Positions 1 to 6,047 of a stretch of DNA of 7,788 nucleotides are shown one piece after another. Position numbers and translations under genes: made by a program. The notes below the pieces were generated by a model. The model was not told the DNA's origin, did no database searches, and was given only the letters and a program-made list of their open reading frames with translations. Positions within the stretch are counted from its first letter, which is position 1; each line of letters begins with the position of its first letter. This DNA is from Bacteroidota bacterium (GTDB taxonomy: Bacteria; Bacteroidota; Bacteroidia; Bacteroidales; JADFUO01), in contig JAUWKH010000073.1 in NCBI GenBank assembly GCA_030614305.1, forward strand, positions 1-7,788. The letters run 5' to 3'.

Positions 1-42
1 ACCGTTTTCTGTATTACCATTTTTACAAATAACGCATTGCAT
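1..42 (-). CDS. YgiT-type zinc-finger protein, N-terminal 14 codons only (partial)
   Basis: The minus strand from position 42 opens with ATG and reads MQCVICKNGNTENG before running off the window edge. A C-x2-C pair (Cys3, Cys6) followed by K-N-G is the usual beginning of YgiT-type (MqsA-like) zinc-finger proteins, which are about 70-80 residues long and often begin M-K-C-x-x-C-K-x-G. The ATG lies 5 bp downstream of the stop of the DUF4258 gene, so the two are almost certainly cotranscribed. In many genomes a DUF4258 gene is followed directly by such a zinc-finger gene, in the toxin-then-antitoxin order of mqsRA. The likely role is a DNA-binding antitoxin or repressor, but only the zinc-binding start is visible here, and a C-terminal HTH domain cannot be confirmed. 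Confidence 0.72.
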   Translation of the reverse strand, partial: MQCVICKNGNTENG

Positions 43-47
43 TTTGT

Positions 48-329
48 TTATAATTTAGTTTTTAAATCTTTGTTCCAAATAACCGGATCAGGATAATATG
101 TCGTAATTATTATACATTTATTGGTATGTTCATCAAAAGCTACAAGAACGTGTATGGGTTTTGCTTTATAATATCCCAAAATTAAATAACTTGAAAAAGG
201 TTTATCATCTGAATAAGAATGTATCACTTCACCGGTTTTTATAACATGTTTTACATCATCAACATCAATTCCCCTTTTAAACATTTGATTAATTGCATGA
301 TTACTAAATATTAAATTTCCACATTTCAT
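48..329 (-). CDS. DUF4258 family protein (putative toxin-like partner of a YgiT-type zinc finger)
   Basis: This is a 93-residue protein. It carries the features I associate with DUF4258: an N-terminal F-S-x-H-A segment (residues 8-12, His11), the following R-G-I (19-21), a central strand pattern around 'LILGYYKAKPIHVLVAF', and a C-terminal T-x-Y-Y-P-D-P-x-x-W. The family is small, single-domain and of unproven function. Its recurrent pairing with YgiT-type zinc fingers suggests a toxin-antitoxin-like role related to RelE/MqsR-type RNases, but this is inference. I chose the ATG at 329. An upstream in-frame TTG at 347 would add six residues (MIKILL) that are not part of the usual family start, and it would nearly touch the upstream stop. 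Neither start has a Shine-Dalgarno sequence. The gene follows the homoserine dehydrogenase stop by 20 bp, so it may be read from the same transcript, although the functions look unrelated. Confidence 0.78.
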   Translation of the reverse strand: MKCGNLIFSNHAINQMFKRGIDVDDVKHVIKTGEVIHSYSDDKPFSSYLILGYYKAKPIHVLVAFDEHTNKCIIITTYYPDPVIWNKDLKTKL

Positions 330-349
330 TAATAAAATTTTTATCAAAA

Positions 350-1369
350 TTAGTAATTTCTATCAATATCCAAAATATCCGTCAATATTGAAAAGCCAGT
401 CTCAATCTTCCCTGCTCCGGGACCAACGATAGTAACGTCACCAAGCAGATCTGTAGTAAACGTTAAAGCATTGGTAGCACCCATAACTCCGGCAAGGGGA
501 TGCGACATGTCAATCATTTCAGGGGCGACTGAACCGCTAACTTTTCCGTCTTTCTTTTCAACAGAGCCGATAAGTTTCCAGCGTTTATTTTCCTTTTTAG
601 CATTTTCAATGTCTTCGGAAGTTATTTGAGTTATTCCTTTGCAGGAAACATCATTAATTTTTAAAGATGCTCCCATAACGATATTTGCAAGTATAGTAAC
701 TTTACCTCTTGCATCATAACCTTCAACATCACCGGTCGGGTCAGCTTCGGCATAACCGAGTTCCTGAGCAACTTTTAATACCTCATCATAATCCATTCCT
801 TTTTCCATTTCGGAAAGCATATAATTGGTTGTTCCATTTAAAATTCCGCGAATTTTTGAGATTTCACAACCGGCTAATGGTCCGTCAGCAAGATTTATAA
901 CCGGAGTTCCTGCACAAACAGTTCCTTCAATCATAAATTTTACACCGTTTTTGTCTGCTATTTTTTTCATTTCAGGATAAAGCAATGCAGCAGGTCCTTT
1001 GTTGCTTGTTACAACATGCTTGCCCGATTCAAGAGCAGCTTTAACATGGTCAACTGCAGGTCCGCCTGTGTTTAAATCCGTATAGGTTAATTCGCATAAG
1101 ATGTCAGCATTACAGTTTCTAATTAACTCAAGATTATCCCAATCGGTTAGATCTTTTGAAAATTTCTTTTTCTCTTTTGCTTCCTGAAGCATCAAAGGAA
1201 TATCCAGTCCATCAGGATTATAGACATTTCCGAATACAAAATCAGCTACTGCTACAATGTCGTATTCAAAATCGTATTTATTTTTCAGATATTCTTTTTT
1301 GTTTAAAAGGATTTCGGAGATTCCTTGTCCTACTGTTCCAAATCCTAAAATTGCAATTTTGTGTTTCAT
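350..1369 (-). CDS. Homoserine dehydrogenase, short stand-alone form (EC 1.1.1.3-like)
   Basis: This 339-residue cytosolic oxidoreductase is expected to interconvert L-aspartate 4-semialdehyde and L-homoserine with NAD(P)H. An N-terminal Rossmann fold has the loop G-F-G-T-V-G (residues 9-14). Next come E-L-T-Y-T-D (93-98) and H-V-V-T-S-N-K-G-P (118-126), with the conserved Lys124. The catalytic domain shows G-T-V-x-A-G-T-P (149-156), N-G-T-T-N-Y (178-183) and E-A-D-P (208-211). Asp214, Asp219 and Lys223 are in the places where the yeast enzyme has its catalytic residues. The protein stops near residue 339, with no aspartokinase fusion and no C-terminal ACT domain, so allosteric inhibition by threonine is not expected. 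The ELTYTDLNTGGPA and GTVCAGTPV segments resemble the short form common in archaea and anaerobes. The gene lies 45 bp after the SDR gene, apparently in the same transcription unit. No threonine-synthesis genes are adjacent, so the true substrate could be a related amino acid. Confidence 0.85.
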   Translation of the reverse strand: MKHKIAILGFGTVGQGISEILLNKKEYLKNKYDFEYDIVAVADFVFGNVYNPDGLDIPLMLQEAKEKKKFSKDLTDWDNLELIRNCNADILCELTYTDLNTGGPAVDHVKAALESGKHVVTSNKGPAALLYPEMKKIADKNGVKFMIEGTVCAGTPVINLADGPLAGCEISKIRGILNGTTNYMLSEMEKGMDYDEVLKVAQELGYAEADPTGDVEGYDARGKVTILANIVMGASLKINDVSCKGITQITSEDIENAKKENKRWKLIGSVEKKDGKVSGSVAPEMIDMSHPLAGVMGATNALTFTTDLLGDVTIVGPGAGKIETGFSILTDILDIDRNY

Positions 1370-1414
1370 AATAATATATTTAAATGTTTAATAATTTATT
1401 TTCTTTATTTAAAT

Positions 1415-2206
1415 CTAAAACAATCCCTGAATATACCCCCCATCAATCTGTAAAGCAACGCCTGTAATATAAGCTGCTCCTTCGGAAGCAAGAAAAGCAA
1501 CTGTTTGAGCAAATTCTTCAGGAGTTCCGACTCTTCGCATTGGAATGGTTTTTTCAAGATTTTTGTAAAAATCCTGTTGAGTTCCTTTGCCGCTTTCCTC
1601 AAACGCCTTTGCCAGATTTTCAACTCTTTCGGTTTTTGTATATCCGGGACAAACCGAGTTTATAGTAATTCCTAAAGATGCAACCTGACTTGACAGGGAT
1701 TTTGAGAAGCCCAATACCCCGGCTCTTGAAGTGTTTGAAAGTATCAAAACATCAATTGGCTGCTTTGCCGAAACTGAAGTGATATTTATGATCCTTCCCC
1801 AACTTTGTTTTTTCATAAAAGGCAATACCTTATAACAAAGGTTTATTGTGCTTAACAGGTTAAGTTCAATGGCATTTTGATAATCAGCTAAAGAAAAATC
1901 ATCTGCCTTTCCTGCGGGAGGTCCTCCTGCATTGCTTACTAAAATATCAATTGTTCCGAACTCATCAACAATCCCATCAATCATTGTGTTTACTTGTTCT
2001 TTATCAGTTACATCAGTAATAAAAGCTTTTACAATTCCACCTGTTTTAACAATAATTTCATCTTTGGTTTTAAGAAGATTATCTTTATTTCTGGAACATA
2101 TCATTACCTTAGCTCCCTCTTGTGAAAGACGGAGTGCCACAGCTTTTCCGAGACCCTTGCTTGAGGCAGTTATTAATGCTATCTTATCTTTAATTCCTAA
2201 ATCCAT
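1415..2206 (-). CDS. Atypical short-chain dehydrogenase/reductase (FabG-like, YxxxK replaced by SxxxR)
   Basis: This 263-residue protein has a full SDR fold. The cofactor loop is T-A-S-S-K-G-L-G (13-20), an imperfect TGxxxGxG with Ala at the first Gly. It is followed by S-R (38-39), which would favour NADP(H), then D-V (65-66), N-A-G-G (92-95), Asn116, and the I-T-S strand with Ser144. Thirteen residues after Ser144, where the catalytic Tyr should be, the protein has Ser157. Four residues later, Arg161 takes the place of the catalytic Lys (L-S-N-T-S-R-A-G). The downstream P-G-Y-T-K-T and the C-terminal I-x-x-D-G-G-Y are standard. A subgroup of 'BKR-like' SDRs is known with exactly this S-N-x-x-R-A-G signature and an imperfect tetrad, so this is a family trait and not damage. 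Its reaction is not established. The start ATG is 12 bp beyond the aminotransferase stop, which indicates cotranscription. Confidence 0.85.
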   Translation of the reverse strand: MDLGIKDKIALITASSKGLGKAVALRLSQEGAKVMICSRNKDNLLKTKDEIIVKTGGIVKAFITDVTDKEQVNTMIDGIVDEFGTIDILVSNAGGPPAGKADDFSLADYQNAIELNLLSTINLCYKVLPFMKKQSWGRIINITSVSAKQPIDVLILSNTSRAGVLGFSKSLSSQVASLGITINSVCPGYTKTERVENLAKAFEESGKGTQQDFYKNLEKTIPMRRVGTPEEFAQTVAFLASEGAAYITGVALQIDGGYIQGLF

Positions 2207-2218
2207 ATTTTTTTAAAT

Positions 2219-3445
2219 TTAAAGTAATGGCTTAATACAATCAGCGAGACGTTTAATAGCTTCTGCTAACTGCTCTTTTGATGCATAAGAAAAATTTATT
2301 CGCATGTGATTTTTTGCAGGATTTTCTCCATAAAATTGCTCGCCCGGTACAAACGCTACTTTGTATTTAATTGCTTCAAAAAATAATTCGTTTGTATCAA
2401 TATGTTCGGGTAAGGATACCCAAAGGAAAAGACCGCCTTCAGATGTTGTCCATGTTACGCCTGTTTCTTTTGGAAAATATTCTTCCATTGTTTTCAGAAA
2501 TACCTGCAGCTTTTCACGATAATATTTTTTACATTTTTTAAAATGAGCATCTAAATCCATTTCAGTAAGAAATGCCATACATAAGTCCTGGTTGTATTTA
2601 GGAGTATTAAGAATATTTCCTTCTTTGATATTTGTCATTTTTTTAATTACTTCCGGCGGTCCGATATTAAATCCAACTCTTAATCCCGGACAGAATATTT
2701 TTGAGAAAGTATATAATCCTATCACATTACCACCACATTCATTACGTTTTTGGTCAAGTGAATAAATTGAAGGAATAGGGTCACCGTAATAACGAAGGTC
2801 TCGGTAAGGGCTGTCTTCAATTATCGGGACATTATATTTATAGCTCAAATCCAATAATGCTTTTCTTTTTTTATAATTCATTGTAATACCTGTCGGATTC
2901 TGGAAATCAGGGACTACATAAATAAATTTCGGTAACTTATTTTGCTTATTTAATTCTTCGAGTTTTTGACTGAATGCCTGCACATTTGAGCCATCGTTTT
3001 CAATATCAACACCGATAAATTCGGGATGTTCCATTTTAAAAGCGACCAAAGCGCCGGCAAAAGTCGGTCTGTCAACGATAATCCTATCGCCTGGATTTAA
3101 GAAAAGACGTCCAACTAAGTCCAGTCCATGCTGACCAGATGTAGTGATGAGAATATTTTTCTTTTCAACATTTATATCATCTCTTTTTAAAAAAACAATT
3201 ATAGCATCTACAAGCGATTGCTCACCCGGAATAGCAGAGTACTGCATGATTTTTTCAATATCTGTGTTTAAAATTCTATCAGATATTATTCTCATTTCCG
3301 ATTTCTGAAACACGTTTGGCGAAGGTAATCCCCCTGCTAAAGAAATAATTTCAGGATCAGCCAGATATTTGAGGGTCTTTCCTATCGGATAACCTTCGTA
3401 ATCCTTAATGTTTTCAGAAAATCTGTTTTGCCAGTTTTTAATCAT
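2219..3445 (-). CDS. PLP-dependent aminotransferase, class I/II (2-aminoadipate/MocR-type)
   Basis: This 408-residue fold-type I aminotransferase is expected to move an amino group between an amino acid and a 2-oxoacid in the cytosol. The N-terminal I-S-L-A-G-G-L-P (33-41ish) and Y-x-x-I-P-G (69-74) are typical of the 2-aminoadipate aminotransferase (LysN)/MocR C-domain group. Cofactor contacts are visible: N-P-T-G (183-186), E-D-x-P-Y (210-214, Asp211 for the pyridine nitrogen and Tyr214 for the phenolic oxygen), and T-F-S-K (246-249), with Lys249 as the Schiff-base lysine. Arg382 in H-M-R-I-N-F fits the substrate carboxylate arginine. There is no GntR-type HTH at the N-terminus, so this is an enzyme and not a MocR regulator. 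The group accepts varied substrates (2-aminoadipate, leucine, aromatic amino acids, kynurenine), so the substrate cannot be read from sequence alone. The gene starts 49 bp after the lipoprotein stop and is followed within 12 bp by the SDR gene. Confidence 0.88.
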   Translation of the reverse strand: MIKNWQNRFSENIKDYEGYPIGKTLKYLADPEIISLAGGLPSPNVFQKSEMRIISDRILNTDIEKIMQYSAIPGEQSLVDAIIVFLKRDDINVEKKNILITTSGQHGLDLVGRLFLNPGDRIIVDRPTFAGALVAFKMEHPEFIGVDIENDGSNVQAFSQKLEELNKQNKLPKFIYVVPDFQNPTGITMNYKKRKALLDLSYKYNVPIIEDSPYRDLRYYGDPIPSIYSLDQKRNECGGNVIGLYTFSKIFCPGLRVGFNIGPPEVIKKMTNIKEGNILNTPKYNQDLCMAFLTEMDLDAHFKKCKKYYREKLQVFLKTMEEYFPKETGVTWTTSEGGLFLWVSLPEHIDTNELFFEAIKYKVAFVPGEQFYGENPAKNHMRINFSYASKEQLAEAIKRLADCIKPLL

Positions 3446-3494
3446 AAGTGTTAATGTTAAGATAATTTATAAGTTTTATTTTAGGAATAAATAG

Positions 3495-4028
3495 TTATAA
3501 TATTTTATTAAATGTGCCAACCTCTGTGAGTATTTCTTTTCGTAATATTTTTCTTAACTCTTTTTTATCAGGGTTAATTATATAATAGTCTATTTCTCCT
3601 TTATTTTTATATTTTTCTTTTACATTTGTTATTTTCTTTAATTCTTCTATTTTTTCTTTATTTTCACCATCAATCATAAAAACCTTTAAATCCTTTTTGT
3701 TATTTAATTTTACAACAATTATGTTCCACAGACTGTCGTTTTTTTCGCTAAGAAAATAGTATTTCTTATATTTTTTCAGGATCAGATTTTCCGAAAGTTC
3801 TCCTCCTCCACCGAAGATTGTTTTTCCATTCCCAAATCTGTATGTTACATCATTTATAATCAGTGTATCATTATTCTCGTCAATATATGTACCTTGTAAA
3901 TCTACTGGAAATATTTTATCAGCTTCTATTCCTGCCGGCTGTGGTTGTTCAAATTTTACTTCCACACAAGAACTGATAAAGATTATAAAACTAAAAAACA
4001 GAAGAGTTAATATTATATTTTTTTTCAT
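3495..4028 (-). CDS. Small hypothetical lipoprotein
   Basis: This 177-residue protein has a classic lipoprotein signal: K2-K3, a hydrophobic stretch at about 5-18, and a lipobox I-S-S-C ending at Cys21. It should therefore be lipidated and anchored in a membrane facing the periplasm, or reach the outer membrane. The short stretch after Cys21 (V-E-V-K-F) is only a weak match to acidic surface-export signals of Bacteroidota lipoproteins. The mature part begins with a Pro/Gly-rich linker. It then has a beta-rich segment (L-Q-G-T-Y-I-D-E-N-N-D-T-L-x-I, about 49-63) that looks like the start of a small lipocalin-like or copper-resistance-like barrel, and ends in a lysine-rich half. I recognise no family. 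It is visibly richer in AT and in Lys/Ile/Tyr codons than its neighbours and has no evident link to the metabolic genes around it, so it may be a later insertion. The upstream 278 bp gap holds a repeat element. Confidence 0.7.
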   Translation of the reverse strand: MKKNIILTLLFFSFIIFISSCVEVKFEQPQPAGIEADKIFPVDLQGTYIDENNDTLIINDVTYRFGNGKTIFGGGGELSENLILKKYKKYYFLSEKNDSLWNIIVVKLNNKKDLKVFMIDGENKEKIEELKKITNVKEKYKNKGEIDYYIINPDKKELRKILRKEILTEVGTFNKIL

Positions 4029-4101
4029 ATATATAACTTATTAGTGTCTTATTTTTTATTTTCTTGCATTTTTCCATACGGATTCCCTTTGGTCATTGGC
4101 A

Positions 4102-4253
4102 GAAAATTTCAAATAACAAGCATCAAATAATAAATAATAACCAAACTTCAATGTGCGAAATTCCAAACATTTTGATTTTAATAACGTTTCAGATCATTGG
4201 TATTTTGGATTTGGAATTTATTTGATATTTGGAATTTGATATTTGTAATTTCC
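4102..4253. repeat. Imperfect inverted-repeat element built of ATTTGGAATTT-like motifs
   Basis: The 278 bp gap between the lipoprotein start (4028) and the 413-residue gene stop (4307) contains a left arm at about 4102-4153 (units like CAAATAACAAG, CATCAAATAAT, CCAAACTTCAATG). A right arm at about 4195-4253 matches it as an imperfect reverse complement (CATTGGTATTTTGG, TTTGGAATTT, TTTGTAATTTCC). The two could fold into a long hairpin with about 40 bp between the arms. The right arm also has an 11 bp direct repeat TTTGATATTTG at 4221-4231 and 4235-4245. There is no ORF or transposase. From memory, intergenic repeats of this style occur in Bacteroidota and other genomes as non-coding dispersed repeats or MITE-like elements, but copy number elsewhere in this genome cannot be seen. 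The rest of the gap (4029-4101 and 4254-4306) shows no recognisable site. Confidence 0.55.
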
Positions 4254-4306
4254 AGTTTATCTGGGTTTGGTTAATTGTTTTTATAATTTACCCAAAGGGC
4301 TTTATC

Positions 4307-5548
4307 TTAATACGACGCTTTCCCAAATACAACCCTGATTCCTTTTCTCATCATATCTTTGCCGTCGTTGGTTGCAAGAAGAGCCTTATAATAAATAACA
4401 TCACCGATTTTTTGAGCATTTGCTTTTCTTTCATCATCCGACATAAAATATGCAGCCATTGTGTCGAATTCTCTTGCTGTTCCGTCACTTTCGTATTTAA
4501 AAGTCATATCTGTTCCGCTTTCAAGAACTTTATAAGCATTTTCAGTCCAATCAAAATTCTCAATTCCCAAATCAGGATTGATACGAATATGAGCAGCAAG
4601 ACTCACTCCTTTGATGCCGCTTTCTTTAAGCTCTTTGGCACACTGGATAAAATTATGCGGACTTACACCGTTTCCAATATTTATTTCATAAATCGGAGTT
4701 GTATTATCATCCCTAATGTATTCATTTATGATATTCAACAGCATTCTTAATTGCATTGTGTTTTGAGTGGCAAGCAACATTGAAATTTTAAAGTTCAGAT
4801 TTGGAATATCACGTCCAAAGTAACATGCAGCAATTATTGAGCTCCAGCTTGGGTTTAAAAAGAAATCAGCGCCGTTTTCCATTGCTGTTCTGATTACCCC
4901 GTCAAGATAAAATAAATGATTATCATCAGCAACTTCAATTCCTCCGAAATTTCCGAATGGTGTACCCTGGTTTTTCAAAATGATAGCCGACATACCATCG
5001 CCCATATCAGCCCTGTCAAATGTTTTACCTGTAACTTCCTCTATTTCTAAGAACCTGCTTTCAGGGTGGGGTATCCCGATTAAGTTTGTACTGCAATATT
5101 TTGACGTTTGCATAATGTTCTCGGTCATTGCTAAAGTAGCCATCAAATCGCCGCTGTAAACATAATAATCGGTTAAAGGAACGACCGATATCATTTCGGC
5201 AGGAACAAATACAGGATTGGTTTTTGCAGTTTCTGCAACTTTTTTCATGAAATGATGAGTAACATAAGCTCCCTGAAAACCTGAAACCTGGCTTGTAGCA
5301 ATTCCATAATTACTATTATATTTGGGATTAATTTCTTTAGTAAAACCATCTATTTTAGGGAATTTTTTAATTAATTCCTCGGCATCTGCTATCATTTCTC
5401 CAAAACCTTTTTCAGCAAGGATTTTTTTGCGTGTTTCAAAATCCCGCATTTTTTTTATAACTTGGTTAATTTCGTCAGCACCGCCGTAAAATTCTTTTAA
5501 GGCATCAATCGCCTTAATATCACTATCTGATAATAATTTGTATTTCAT
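4307..5548 (-). CDS. Uncharacterised 413-residue protein, probable (beta/alpha)-barrel enzyme
   Basis: I cannot assign this protein to a characterised family. It has no signal peptide or membrane segment and should be cytosolic. The first ~75 residues are charged and helical (L-S-D-S-D-I-K-A-I, then E-K-G-F-G-E). From about residue 80 it alternates hydrophobic strands with helices in a way that suggests a TIM-like barrel: strands near 113-123, 154-160 (I-G-I-P-H-P-E), 227-233 (A-D-F-F-L-N-P-S-W), 253-261, 285-294 (P-I-Y-E-I-N-I-G-N-G) and 312-322 (G-V-S-L-A-A-H-I-R). Candidate functional residues sit at strand ends: His161, Glu163, Asp181, Asp184, Asn232, Glu288, Asn290, His298 and His320. 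Y-Y-V-Y-S-G-D (128-134) and A-D-M-G-D-G-M-S-A (180-188) look like signature loops. It lies 43 bp downstream of the cupin gene, apparently in one operon with it, and in the same orientation as the aminotransferase, SDR and homoserine dehydrogenase genes. A role in the same metabolic route is inferred. Confidence 0.75.
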   Translation of the reverse strand: MKYKLLSDSDIKAIDALKEFYGGADEINQVIKKMRDFETRKKILAEKGFGEMIADAEELIKKFPKIDGFTKEINPKYNSNYGIATSQVSGFQGAYVTHHFMKKVAETAKTNPVFVPAEMISVVPLTDYYVYSGDLMATLAMTENIMQTSKYCSTNLIGIPHPESRFLEIEEVTGKTFDRADMGDGMSAIILKNQGTPFGNFGGIEVADDNHLFYLDGVIRTAMENGADFFLNPSWSSIIAACYFGRDIPNLNFKISMLLATQNTMQLRMLLNIINEYIRDDNTTPIYEINIGNGVSPHNFIQCAKELKESGIKGVSLAAHIRINPDLGIENFDWTENAYKVLESGTDMTFKYESDGTAREFDTMAAYFMSDDERKANAQKIGDVIYYKALLATNDGKDMMRKGIRVVFGKASY

Positions 5549-5591
5549 AATGTCTGATTTTAATTATTAAATTTTATAATTTATAATTGTT

Positions 5592-5912
5592 TTATTTATA
5601 ATCTTCTCTTACCGGATTAAAAATATCAATAATCTTACAATCGGTAATAGCTTTTCCCGAGTGCTTTGCATTTGATGGAATAACAGCAATTTTCCCTGAA
5701 TTTAGAACTTGTGTTTCTCCGTTAAGTGTTAGCTCAAATTCTCCTTCTGTAACACACGATAATTGCTCGTGATGATGTGAATGTTCGGGTAAAGAATAAC
5801 CTTTTTTAATGTTCCATGAGGCAATGGTCATATTTTCGGAATGGATAAATCTTGCTTTATAGCCGGGAACAATTTCTTTTTCTTTAATGTTTTTTAATTC
5901 GATAAACGGCAT
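5592..5912 (-). CDS. Small single-domain cupin (KdgF-like)
   Basis: This 106-residue protein is a single cupin barrel. Motif 1 is G38 followed by x5-H44-x-H46 and H-H-E-Q (47-50), then G57. Motif 2 is G73 with P79 and His84 (P-S-N-A-K-H-S-G). His44, His46, Gln50 (or Glu49) and His84 form a plausible metal site. The ending D-I-F-N-P-V-R-E-D-Y resembles the D-V-F-x-P-x-R-E-D-F end of KdgF, the cupin that opens unsaturated uronates. Many cupins of this length and ending are not in uronate pathways, though, and no pectin or alginate genes are seen here. Cytosolic location is expected. The gene is the first after a good Bacteroidota promoter and precedes the 413-residue gene by 43 bp, which suggests a shared job, such as a metal-dependent isomerase or sensing step. 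No Shine-Dalgarno sequence precedes the ATG. Confidence 0.82.
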   Translation of the reverse strand: MPFIELKNIKEKEIVPGYKARFIHSENMTIASWNIKKGYSLPEHSHHHEQLSCVTEGEFELTLNGETQVLNSGKIAVIPSNAKHSGKAITDCKIIDIFNPVREDYK

Positions 5913-6012
5913 AATTATAAGTATTAATTTTTGTAATCGTTCATAACTTAAATAGCTTATTAGATTTTAGAATTTAGATTTGTGATTTATTTATTATTTA
6001 TATAATTTGTTA

Positions 6013-6042
6013 CAAAATTAACAAAACAGATAAGAATAACAA
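6013..6042 (-). promoter_or_regulatory. Bacteroidota-type promoter for the cupin / 413-residue gene unit
   Basis: On the minus strand, TTG (6042-6040) is followed by 19 bp and then TAATTTTG (6020-6013). This fits the Bacteroidota sigma-ABfr consensus TTTG/TTG-N19-21-TAnnTTTG exactly at the -7 box. Transcription would begin near 6006, leaving a leader of about 94 nt before the cupin ATG at 5912. An 11 bp palindrome, TTTGT-T-ACAAA (6006-6016 on the plus strand), overlaps the -7 box and the start site. It could be an operator, but it is AT-only apart from one G-C pair per arm and may be chance. Confidence 0.5.
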
Positions 6043-6047
6043 TATCT

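Noticed and set aside
330..347. An in-frame TTG at 347 as an alternative start for the DUF4258 gene
   Set aside because: It adds a six-residue MIKILL extension not typical of the family, leaves only 2 bp after the upstream stop, and has no ribosome-binding site. The ATG at 329 is the more likely start.
709..900. A short plus-strand open frame, along with similar ones at 1156-1371, 1932-2216 and 7175-7399
   Set aside because: All are antisense to confidently identified genes and show no recognisable motif or own promoter.
1405..1623. A 72-codon minus-strand frame overlapping the 3' end of the SDR gene
   Set aside because: It is an out-of-frame reading of the SDR, whose C-terminal D-G-G-Y motif confirms the correct frame.
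4263..4292. A possible terminator (TGGGT ... ACCCA) after the 413-residue gene
   Set aside because: The stem is only about 5 bp with a loop over 20 bp and no clean U-tract, too weak to call.
4229..4750. A 173-codon plus-strand open frame
   Set aside because: It lies almost entirely antisense to the well-formed 413-residue gene. Its translation is low-complexity, rich in Ile/Phe/Ser/Cys, with no motif, as expected from the reverse of an AT-rich gene.
5592..5912. The cupin as a true KdgF of uronate catabolism
   Set aside because: The ending and metal site resemble KdgF, but no uronate, pectin or alginate genes are nearby, so only a KdgF-like label is justified.
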